Source: JBAPUB01 sp049282455 (GTDB lineage: Bacteria; Actinomycetota; Actinomycetes; JAHEKZ01). From it: a stretch of DNA of 5,884 bases. Made by a program: the position numbers and the translations under genes. Shown piece by piece: positions 1-5,114 of the stretch (positions within the stretch are counted from its first letter, which is position 1; the number at the start of each line of letters is the position of its first letter). The notes beneath the pieces are model-generated. The model was not told the DNA's origin. It worked only from the letters and a program-made list of their open reading frames with translations, and ran no database searches. Location of the stretch: contig JBAPUB010000305.1 of NCBI GenBank assembly GCA_049282455.1, forward strand, positions 1 to 5,884, given 5' to 3'.

Positions 1-75
1 GGTGAGGCTGACGCTGCGCAGGGCGGGAGCGACACCGTTGGGATAGGTGACTGTGACGTTCTCGAACTCGATCAC
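1..75 (-). CDS. ABC/ECF transporter ATP-binding protein (EcfA-type), N-terminal fragment
   Basis: Only the first 25 codons are inside the window; the gene continues past position 1. The translation reads MIEFENVTVTYPNGVAPALR followed by SVSLT. This is the classic start of an ABC ATPase: a first strand (IEFENVTVTYP), an A-loop tyrosine (Y11), then the 'ALRSVSL' strand that precedes Walker A. The GTG start at 75-73 overlaps the TGA of the upstream EcfT gene (GTGA, 4 bp), and a GAGG Shine-Dalgarno at 83-86 lies 7 nt upstream. Coupling to EcfT suggests it is the energizing ATPase of the same ECF importer, which would act at the cytoplasmic face of the membrane. Walker A, the signature motif and any fused second ATPase domain are outside the window, so EcfA versus a fused EcfAA' cannot be decided here. 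Confidence 0.82.
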   Translation of the reverse strand, partial: MIEFENVTVTYPNGVAPALRSVSLT

Positions 76-1208
76 ACGACCGCCTCGCGGCGTTCGTCGA
101 CCGCGACGCGGTCCGCAGTCCTGGGGCCGGCCGCTGGCACCGGGTCTTGTCGAGGGGGTGCTGGTGCGACCCAGGCCGGCAGCAGTGCGAGGAACACGAC
201 GACGAACGCGACGACCGGGAGCTGGGGCCAGGCAGCCGCGGCGGGCGACAAGTCGGCAGCGCCCTGCGCCGCCAGGACGCCGACCACGACGGCCGGCAGC
301 AGGCCCGACGCCGACGTGGTCCACTCCGGCCACGACCACAGGTCAGGTCGGTAGACGGTGCGCACGCTTCGACGGCCGGCGCGGGCCATGCCCGCGACGG
401 CGAGCGTGGCGCCCACGGCAATGAGGGCGAGCCCGAGGAGTCCCGACTGTGCCGCATCGAGCAGTCCGTAGGTTCCCACGAGCACGCCGAACAAGCCGCC
501 CAGGACCAGCCCGCCGGTGACCCAGCGCTCGCGCGGTGGCAAGTGGCTGGACCGGCCGTACCCGCGAGAGTCCAACGCGGCGGCCAGGAGCAAGGAGCGC
601 TCCAGCGCCCCGTCCAGGACGGGTCGGGCGGTCGCGGTCCACGCGCGCAGGCCGCGGTCGGTGCGACCGCGCAGCCGCCGGGCCTCACGGACCTGGCCGA
701 CGTGGGTGACGGTCTGCGGCACGACGGTCAGGGCCACCACGAGCGCGACCCCGACCTCGTAGAGCGCGCCCGGAACCGACTTGAGCAGTCGGGTGGGCGC
801 GGCCAGAGCGCTCGCGGCGCCCACACAGACCAAGATGGCCATGAGCTGGAGTCCGGAGTAGAGGGCCGTGAGGACCGCCGTGACCGTGACCGGCCCGCCG
901 AGGCGCGCCCCGGCCATCCAGCCGGGAAGGATGAACTGGGGCACCGTGAAGGCCACGGTGCCGGGAAGCTCGGGTCCGAAGAGCACCTCGAAGACCACCC
1001 GGACGCCGAGGACGAACACGCCCAGCACCACGAACGCCTTGAACGAGGCCGACCACGGGGCGTCGCTGCGACGGGCTGCGACGACGCAGGCGACCACGGC
1101 GATGATCTCCACCAAGACCAGAGGGTTCAGGGTCCGGGTTGCGGCTGCTGCCAGACCGAGCGCCCACAGCCACCAGGCCCCAGCGTGCAGGGTGCGCGGT
1201 CGGCTCAT
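72..1208 (-). CDS. ecfT: ECF transporter transmembrane component T (CbiQ/EcfT family), 378 aa
   Basis: This is the membrane scaffold of an energy-coupling-factor importer; it links the two ATPases to a substrate-binding S component. Hydrophobic segments are visible at about 12-45, 57-77, 108-135 and 150-167. They are followed by a cytoplasmic coupling region with the two Arg motifs typical of EcfT: EARRLRG (175-181) and ALDSRGYGR (211-219). Further hydrophobic segments lie at 232-275, 302-318 and 330-348. EcfT proteins are commonly about 200-270 aa, so the segment after residue 280, beginning YRPDLWSWPEW, is an extension; I believe it is common in actinobacterial homologues. The ATG at 1208 overlaps the TGA of the preceding SCO2322-family gene (ATGA), and the 3' end overlaps the ATPase start. 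This is tight translational coupling inside the riboswitch-controlled operon. The substrate is inferred from the riboswitch, not from this protein. The family call is secure. Confidence 0.92.
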   Translation of the reverse strand: MSRPRTLHAGAWWLWALGLAAAATRTLNPLVLVEIIAVVACVVAARRSDAPWSASFKAFVVLGVFVLGVRVVFEVLFGPELPGTVAFTVPQFILPGWMAGARLGGPVTVTAVLTALYSGLQLMAILVCVGAASALAAPTRLLKSVPGALYEVGVALVVALTVVPQTVTHVGQVREARRLRGRTDRGLRAWTATARPVLDGALERSLLLAAALDSRGYGRSSHLPPRERWVTGGLVLGGLFGVLVGTYGLLDAAQSGLLGLALIAVGATLAVAGMARAGRRSVRTVYRPDLWSWPEWTTSASGLLPAVVVGVLAAQGAADLSPAAAAWPQLPVVAFVVVFLALLPAWVAPAPPRQDPVPAAGPRTADRVAVDERREAVV

Positions 1209-2131
1209 GGGGCTGACCGCCGTCTCCGCGAGACCGCGAACGCTGCGGCACCCAGACCGACCGCGACGGCCAGCCCGACGATCACTCCGACCGGGCTGGT
1301 GGCGCGCGAGCTGTCGGTCCCGCTAACAGGCACGACCGACGCGGCGTCCACACTGGTCGGCGACGAACCGGTCGTGGCAGCCGAGGTCGACGAGACCGAG
1401 GAGTGCTTGCCCTCTGATGACTTCGGCTTCGACGCAGCGGCGTGCGACGTCTGGCCGCCACGCGGGGACGTCGCGGCTGTGCTGGTGGGCTTCGAACCAG
1501 AAGGTGGCGGGCTCGCCGACGGCGGGTCCGAGCCGCTCCCCGAGGTCCCGCCGTCGGCGCCTGACGCCCCCGACGGCCCGGTGCCGTCGGGCGTCGGCGC
1601 CGCCACGGCCTCGCCACAGCCACGTGCCGGGTAGGCATCGATCCCGCACACCAGGCCACCCTCGACCCGAAGCGACGTGACCACAGCGTCCAGAACCTGG
1701 TAGCCGTTGTCCGTGGTGGGGACGACCGCGCAGTGGGACGTCACCCCCGCTGGGGGCGCCTCGCCGGGTGGGGCGTCACCCGTTGTTCCGAAGTCGACGA
1801 CCAGGGCGACTCGTTTGCTCCCGGCCACAGCCGGGGTCGATCCGCAGACCGATCCGAAGCCGGACCCGGTGCGGGGTGGTGCCGACGACGAGCTGGCCGC
1901 GCTGACGGCGAAGCGCCAGCCTTCGACGGCACCGTCGGCGGGTCGCCGTGACGGCCCGACGTTCGCGAAGGCCCAGCCGGTGTCACCGCCGGTCCAGTAG
2001 GTCCAGAACCGGTAGCTGGTGGCCTGCGCCTGCCGGTCCGGCGCAACCGCGAGCCAGGCTGAGCCCGTCGCCGCGACGGCGACGAGAACACCCAGGGCGC
2101 GCAGTGTCCGCAGTGTCCGCAGGGTCCGCAT
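1205..2131 (-). CDS. SCO2322 family secreted, membrane-tethered protein, 308 aa
   Basis: I recognise this as the SCO2322-type actinobacterial family that accompanies ECF transporter genes; its biochemical function is not established. Residues 1-38 form a signal peptide: an Arg-rich n-region with three RTL repeats, a hydrophobic core at 13-30, and a likely cleavage after AQA. An extracellular domain follows at about 38-177, with SYRFWTYW, GWAF, DGAVEGWRF (67-75), RVALVVDFG (107-115) and ARGCGE (169-174). Its four cysteines (C96, C134, C162, C172) could form two disulfides. Residues 178-275 are a Ser/Pro/Thr/Gly-rich linker of the kind that spans a cell wall. A transmembrane helix (about 279-300) and an RRRR tail end the protein, giving an outside-facing anchored topology. 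The gene starts 3 bp after the stop of the toroid protein and overlaps EcfT by 4 bp. A role as an extracellular capture or docking partner of the importer is inference. Confidence 0.87.
   Translation of the reverse strand: MRTLRTLRTLRALGVLVAVAATGSAWLAVAPDRQAQATSYRFWTYWTGGDTGWAFANVGPSRRPADGAVEGWRFAVSAASSSSAPPRTGSGFGSVCGSTPAVAGSKRVALVVDFGTTGDAPPGEAPPAGVTSHCAVVPTTDNGYQVLDAVVTSLRVEGGLVCGIDAYPARGCGEAVAAPTPDGTGPSGASGADGGTSGSGSDPPSASPPPSGSKPTSTAATSPRGGQTSHAAASKPKSSEGKHSSVSSTSAATTGSSPTSVDAASVVPVSGTDSSRATSPVGVIVGLAVAVGLGAAAFAVSRRRRSAP
2102..2128 (-). repeat. 9-bp tandem repeat x3 encoding RTL-RTL-RTL
   Basis: Codons 2-10 of the SCO2322-family gene are three head-to-tail copies of a 9-bp unit (plus-strand CAGTGTCCG; two copies identical, the third with one mismatch). 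They encode (RTL)3 in the n-region of the signal peptide. The unit is a multiple of three, so gain or loss of copies would keep the reading frame and only change n-region length and charge. Confidence 0.85.
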
Positions 2132-2134
2132 CGC

Positions 2135-3481
2135 TTAGCTCGAACCCTTCGTCGGGGTTGTGGTGGGGCGACGGCCAAGCCGCAGCAGCACCAGCCCGGA
2201 GCCAAGCAGTGCAACGGCTGCCAGGGACAGCGACAAGGACAGGGACAGCTCGGACCCGGTCGCGGGAAGGGTCGCTGCCGAAGCCGAAGCCCGAGGGCTC
2301 GTGGACCCGTGGCCGCCGGTCCCGGACGCACTAGGACTGGGGACGGGGGTACCACCGCCCGTACCGCCAGCGCCGCCGGATGTCGGTGCCTGGGCCGCGC
2401 TTTGCTGCAGCTGTGCGACCAGGTGGCCGTCACCGAGGGCGGACAGGTCGCCTCCCACGGCGTGGGCTGCGAGCAGAGTGATCGCTGCGGCCGCAGGCAC
2501 GACGACTCCGTGCGCGACGGTGTACCCGGCCGAACCGTCGACCAGGGCCTGGTAGCTGGTCTGCAGCTGCGGCGAGCCGCTGCCGTCGGCCACGAGGGCC
2601 AAGACAGCGTTGGCCGTGCTCCCGAGGTCGGCGCCTGGCCCGAAGGCGTTGGGGATGACGTCACCACTGGCTGCCAGGCGACCCACGAGGTAGGCGGCGC
2701 CCCGGCCCGCCAGCTCGTCGCTGGTTGTTCCCGTGCGCACGACGGCCGGACACACCGGGGAGCCGGCGCCGGCTGCGACCGGCCCGGGCTCGACGGGAAG
2801 GGTGGACCCGGCCAGTGCCTGGACTGCCTGCACCGTCGCGTAGTCGTTGGGTGCCAACGGGTCCTCGGCCTGGTAGTCGAACGCACCGCGCTGCTGGGGC
2901 GTCGCATCGCAGCCGAGCTGCAGCGTGGAGAGGAAGTCGTAGGGGGTGTTCCCGCCGGAGGCGGGCATCTCGTCGGGGAGCATGCCCGCGGCGAGCAGGG
3001 CCTGCACGGCCAGTGCGGTCGAGTTGGCGTCGCCGCCCCAGCCGGCGGAGTACTCCCAGCCGCCGTTGGGCAGTTGGTGGCCCAGCAGCCATTCGATCGC
3101 CCGACCGGCGTCGGTGGGGTGGCCGACCCGGTACAGCGCCATGGCGGCCATCGACGTCGCGTTGGAGTCGCGGGCGTCTCCGCAGCGGTCGCCGGGGGCG
3201 TGGTAGGAGGTGAACCCACCGTCTGAGCACTGCTGGCCGAGAAGCCAGGTCACCGAGTCGGTCGGGACCTGCGCGCCCGACGCGTCCAGAGCCAGGATCG
3301 ACAACCCCTGACGGTAGACCCCGTCGTAGGTGGGGTCCTGGCTGCCGAACAGCCCGACCCCGTACGGCGCGTCGGCGGCGTAGGAGGGTCCAGCCGCTGC
3401 TGCGAGGAACGCCGGTGCGACCAGAAGCGTCGCCGTGGCGACCGTGACCATGCGGGCGAACCCGGGGTGTCTGGTGCTCAT
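2135..3481 (-). CDS. LPATG-anchored surface protein with six prenyltransferase/terpene-cyclase-like toroid repeats, 448 aa
   Basis: The protein is probably an extracellular ligand-binding protein of the transporter encoded downstream. Residues 1-36 form a signal peptide (hydrophobic 12-30, cleavage near SYA-A). Residues about 45-360 contain six helix-pair repeats. Their inner helices begin near 53 (YDGVYRQGLSILAL), 105 (DSNATSMAAMAL), 151 (DANSTALAVQAL), 213 (DYATVQAVQAL), 285 (DLGSTANAVLAL) and 325 (GVVVPAAAAITLL). Outer helices such as RAIEWLLGHQLPNGGW (127-142) resemble QW motifs. This matches the prenyltransferase/squalene-oxidase repeat fold. No DxDD cyclase motif and no clear zinc-ligand set is visible, so binding rather than catalysis is likely. 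The four cysteines are C86, C100, C191 and C244. A Gly/Ser/Pro linker (367-403), LPATG (405-409), a hydrophobic helix (412-434) and an RR-containing tail form a sortase sorting signal. The ATG at 3481 was chosen because AGAAGGG lies 5 nt upstream and the signal peptide begins there. It is the first gene after the cobalamin riboswitch. Confidence 0.9.
   Translation of the reverse strand: MSTRHPGFARMVTVATATLLVAPAFLAAAAGPSYAADAPYGVGLFGSQDPTYDGVYRQGLSILALDASGAQVPTDSVTWLLGQQCSDGGFTSYHAPGDRCGDARDSNATSMAAMALYRVGHPTDAGRAIEWLLGHQLPNGGWEYSAGWGGDANSTALAVQALLAAGMLPDEMPASGGNTPYDFLSTLQLGCDATPQQRGAFDYQAEDPLAPNDYATVQAVQALAGSTLPVEPGPVAAGAGSPVCPAVVRTGTTSDELAGRGAAYLVGRLAASGDVIPNAFGPGADLGSTANAVLALVADGSGSPQLQTSYQALVDGSAGYTVAHGVVVPAAAAITLLAAHAVGGDLSALGDGHLVAQLQQSAAQAPTSGGAGGTGGGTPVPSPSASGTGGHGSTSPRASASAATLPATGSELSLSLSLSLAAVALLGSGLVLLRLGRRPTTTPTKGSS
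2222..2248 (-). repeat. Ser-Leu dipeptide repeat in the sorting-signal helix
   Basis: Residues 412-420 of the surface protein read LSLSLSLSL, encoded by degenerate copies of a CTGTCC hexamer. They occupy the first half of the hydrophobic segment directly after LPATG (2255-2269). Serine at every second position is unusual for a membrane helix, although it is tolerated in a sorting signal. The hexamer is an in-frame unit, so slippage would change helix length without a frameshift. Confidence 0.7.
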
Positions 3482-3486
3482 GTGAG

Positions 3487-3493
3487 CCCTTCT
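3487..3493 (-). promoter_or_regulatory. Ribosome binding site deciding the start of the toroid protein
   Basis: AGAAGGG on the minus strand lies 5 nt before the ATG at 3481. It supports this start over the in-frame ATG at 3577, which would add 32 charged, non-signal-like residues ahead of the signal peptide. If the riboswitch acts on translation, this is the site it would have to sequester. Confidence 0.7.
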
Positions 3494-3551
3494 GATGAGC
3501 GATCCCGGACGCTGCCCGGTTTCGCCGCTCACGAGAACGCCCCTGCCACCA

Positions 3552-3569
3552 CGACCTGCGAACAGGTCG
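3552..3569 (-). other. Leader hairpin with TTCG loop
   Basis: A perfect 7-bp inverted repeat (CGACCTG / CAGGTCG) closes a UUCG loop in the minus-strand transcript. It lies between the riboswitch and the ribosome binding site. UUCG loops nucleate very stable hairpins, although the closing pair here is G-C rather than the optimal C-G. It may belong to the expression platform or simply insulate the start region. No downstream U-tract is present. Confidence 0.55.
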
Positions 3570-3577
3570 GATGACAA

Positions 3578-3616
3578 GGGGCGCGGACTCGGGCTCGGCA
3601 GCCCGGGCTCCGCCCC
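3578..3616 (-). terminator. Candidate riboswitch expression-platform hairpin (terminator-like, no U-tract)
   Basis: In the minus-strand RNA, GGGGCGGA (3616-3609) pairs with TCCGCGCCCC (3587-3578), with a 2-nt bulge. Inside this, CGGGCT and AGCCCG (3605-3600 and 3595-3590) form a second stem around a GCCG loop. The result is one long GC-rich hairpin about 40 nt after the aptamer. Only TTGTC follows, so it is not a classical intrinsic terminator, but actinobacterial terminators often lack U-tracts. GGCTCC at 3642-3637 could pair with GGAGCC at 3611-3606 and would open the outer stem, so a two-state switch is possible. The assignment as terminator is inference. Confidence 0.4.
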
Positions 3617-3654
3617 GCGAACCTCGACGGTGTTGGGGAGCCGCTCGTCGCTGT

Positions 3655-3770
3655 GAGGTATCCCGGCTTGCCGCGGGAACCGAGCACGGTTCGCGGCCTA
3701 CGGTTGCGGGTCAGCGCCGGATTCCGACCGGCTTCCCCTGCACAAAGACGTAGTGGAGTTGTGATGGGCA
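3655..3770 (-). promoter_or_regulatory. Cobalamin (vitamin B12) riboswitch
   Basis: The minus-strand RNA carries the conserved aptamer elements in the correct order. They are GGGGAAGCCGG (3737-3727), an L4-type loop closed by GCCGG/CCGGC with AATCC, then GCTGACCCGCAACCGTAGG (from about 3717), which is the CCGCaACYGU element. A stable variable hairpin (3697-3670) comes next, then AAGCCGGGATACCTC (3669-3655), the counterpart of the consensus AAGCCAGGAGACCUGCC. This matches the classic cobalamin riboswitch family from memory. The 5' boundary, including the P1 5' strand, is uncertain and may reach beyond 3770. The riboswitch would shut the downstream operon off when corrinoid is plentiful. The long leader to the start at 3481 leaves room for an expression platform. 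Confidence 0.9.
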
Positions 3771-3799
3771 TCCGACCACGCCAGGGTGGTCGACGTCAA
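3770..3799 (-). promoter_or_regulatory. Candidate promoter of the riboswitch operon
   Basis: A TTGACG hexamer (3799-3794), one mismatch from the sigma-70 -35 consensus, is followed after 18 nt by TCGGAT (3775-3770), a weak -10. The predicted start would be near 3763, just ahead of the aptamer. The -10 is poor and the assignment is tentative; a start farther upstream would include more of the P1/P2 region of the riboswitch. Confidence 0.25.
3773..3792. repeat. Perfect 7-bp inverted repeat, 6-bp spacer
   Basis: CGACCAC (3773-3779) and GTGGTCG (3786-3792) are perfect inverted arms around GCCAGG. The element sits between the candidate -35 and -10 of the operon promoter and upstream of the divergent small gene. 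It could be an operator for a dimeric regulator, or an RNA hairpin at the 5' end of the riboswitch transcript if transcription starts further upstream. Confidence 0.6.
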
Positions 3800-3837
3800 A
3801 GACCGACCGGGGCGAGCCGGCCGACTGAGGAGCTTCC

Positions 3838-4047
3838 ATGGACTGGCGCTGGAGATTCGAGACGAGCGACGGCACCGTCGTCGAGCCCGACGTCGTCCTC
3901 GCCGAGCCGTGGCCATCCCAGGCCGATGCCGAGACCTGGCTCGGAGAGCACTGGCGGGCCCTGCTCGATGCCGGTGTCGACCAGGTGGTCCTCGTGGAGC
4001 TCGACCGCGAGGTCTACGGCCCGATGGGCCTGCACCCGCCTGCCTGA
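3838..4047 (+). CDS. Small conserved-looking hypothetical protein, 69 aa
   Basis: No function can be assigned. The ATG at 3838 has a strong GAGGAG ribosome binding site at 3827-3832, 5 nt upstream. The protein is acidic, soluble and without signal peptide or membrane segment. It begins MDWRWRFETSDGT, followed by an amphipathic helix-like stretch around residues 26-45 (PSQADAETWLGEHWRALLDAG), a strand-like VDQVVLVELD (47-56) and the end VYGPMGL. I recall similar short actinobacterial proteins with the W-R-(F/Y)...DAE(T/S)WLGE...VYGPM pattern, which argues for a real gene, but this was not checked. It is divergent from the cobalamin operon and converges on the aldo/keto reductase gene with only 7 bp between the stops, so it is probably transcribed alone. 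Confidence 0.8.
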   Translation: MDWRWRFETSDGTVVEPDVVLAEPWPSQADAETWLGEHWRALLDAGVDQVVLVELDREVYGPMGLHPPA

Positions 4048-4060
4048 CGGGCGGTCAGGC
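4042..4060. terminator. Bidirectional hairpin spanning two convergent stop codons
   Basis: GCCTGAC (4042-4048) and GTCAGGC (4054-4060) form a perfect 7-bp stem with a GGGCG loop. The plus-strand TGA (4045-4047) lies in one arm and the minus-strand TGA (4057-4055) in the other, because the arms are inverted copies. It is well placed as a terminator for both genes, although neither side has a T-tract. Confidence 0.5.
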
Positions 4061-5053
4061 CCGGGGCTCGGGTGACTCCGTCTGCCCCGGGTCGCGCTCG
4101 ACCACTCCGGAGAGCACCTCGTCGATGCGTTGAAGCACCTGCGGCTCGAGCCGGAGCCCGGCGGCCTGCGCGTTCTCGCGGATCTGCTCAGGTCGAGATG
4201 CGCCCACGATCGCGGCTGCGACGTTCGGGTTCTGGAGCACCCAGGCGATCGCGAGAGTCGCCATCGAGACGCCGACCTCGTCCGCGATCGGGCGAAGGCC
4301 CTGCACCGCGTTCAAGACGTCGTCCTTGAGGTAGTCGGCCAGGAAGCCTCCGGCCTCGGGGTCGGCAGCGCGTGAACCGGCCGGTGGCGCCTGGCCCGGT
4401 TGGTACTTGCCGGTCAGCACGCCTTGGGCCATCGGCGACCACACGATCTGCGAGACGCCGAGCTCCTGGGAGGTCGGTACGACCTCGGCCTCGATCACCC
4501 GCCACAGCATCGAGTACTCGGGCTGGTTGGAGACCAGGCGGTCGGCGCCGATCGCCTGCTGCAGCTCGACGGCACCGCGGATCTGGCTCGCCTTCCACTC
4601 CGAGACCCCGACGTAGAGCACCTTGCCCTGCCGGACGAGGTCGTCGAACGCGCGCACCACTTCGTCGAGCGGTGCCTCGTAGTCGAACCGGTGAGCCTGG
4701 TACAGGTCGAGGTAGTCGGTCTCGAGCCGCCGCAGCGTCGCGTGGCAGGACTCCATGATGTGCTTGCGCGACAGTCCGCGGTCGTTGACGCCCGAACCGG
4801 TGGGCCAGTACACCTTGCTGAAGATCTCCAGCCCTTCGCGGCGCTGCCCTCGAAGCGCCTTGCCCAGCGCAGACTCGGCCTTCCCCTGGGCATAGACGTC
4901 GGCGGTGTCGAAGGTCGTGATGCCCACGTCGAGTGCGGCATGCACGACCGCGCGTGCCGCGTCGTCGTCGATCTGGGCGCCGTGGGTCAGCCAGTTGCCG
5001 TAGGTGATCTCGCTGATCTTCAGGCCGCTGCGGCCGAGGCGTCGAAACTCCAT
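4055..5053 (-). CDS. Aldo/keto reductase (Kv-beta / YghZ-like), 332 aa
   Basis: A cytoplasmic NADPH-dependent oxidoreductase that reduces aldehydes or ketones; the physiological substrate is unknown. The (beta/alpha)8 AKR catalytic tetrad is complete: D49 and Y54 in FDTADVY (48-54), K80 in IFSKVYW, and H121 in YQAHRFD. Further family landmarks are the N-terminal RRLGRSGLKIS, GLSRKHIMESCHATLRRLETDYLDLY (93-118, typical of the AKR6/YghZ branch), YVGVSEW (147-153) and the cofactor phosphate-binding GASRPEQIREN (284-294). The length of 332 aa is usual for the branch. The ATG at 5053 is the natural family start, but only a weak AGGG lies upstream. The gene follows the DUF3043 gene by 61 bp on the same strand and may be co-transcribed; no functional link is evident. 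It ends in a hairpin shared with the convergent small gene. Confidence 0.95.
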   Translation of the reverse strand: MEFRRLGRSGLKISEITYGNWLTHGAQIDDDAARAVVHAALDVGITTFDTADVYAQGKAESALGKALRGQRREGLEIFSKVYWPTGSGVNDRGLSRKHIMESCHATLRRLETDYLDLYQAHRFDYEAPLDEVVRAFDDLVRQGKVLYVGVSEWKASQIRGAVELQQAIGADRLVSNQPEYSMLWRVIEAEVVPTSQELGVSQIVWSPMAQGVLTGKYQPGQAPPAGSRAADPEAGGFLADYLKDDVLNAVQGLRPIADEVGVSMATLAIAWVLQNPNVAAAIVGASRPEQIRENAQAAGLRLEPQVLQRIDEVLSGVVERDPGQTESPEPRA

Positions 5054-5114
5054 GGGGGGACCCTAGGACGACGGGCCCTGGAGCGCGAGTGCTGCTCCGG
5101 AGCTCAGCGAGCCG

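Noticed and set aside
147..1634. Long plus-strand open frame (495 aa) opposite EcfT and the SCO2322-family gene
   Set aside because: It is rich in Arg, Gly, Asp and His with no recognisable domain, and it runs across two well-supported minus-strand genes. Such frames are common shadows in high-GC DNA.
1741..3219. Minus-strand open frame (492 aa) in another frame over the toroid gene
   Set aside because: The translation is Pro/Arg/Thr/Ser-rich low complexity, while the overlapping frame has a signal peptide, repeats and a sorting signal.
2135..3481. Calling the toroid protein an active squalene-hopene cyclase or prenyltransferase
   Set aside because: No DxDD motif or clear metal-ligand set is visible, and the protein is secreted and wall-anchored within a B12-regulated transport operon.
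3482..3577. Longer start for the toroid protein at 3577 (32 extra residues)
   Set aside because: The extension is charged and would bury the signal peptide; AGAAGGG lies correctly before the ATG at 3481, and the extension overlaps leader structures.
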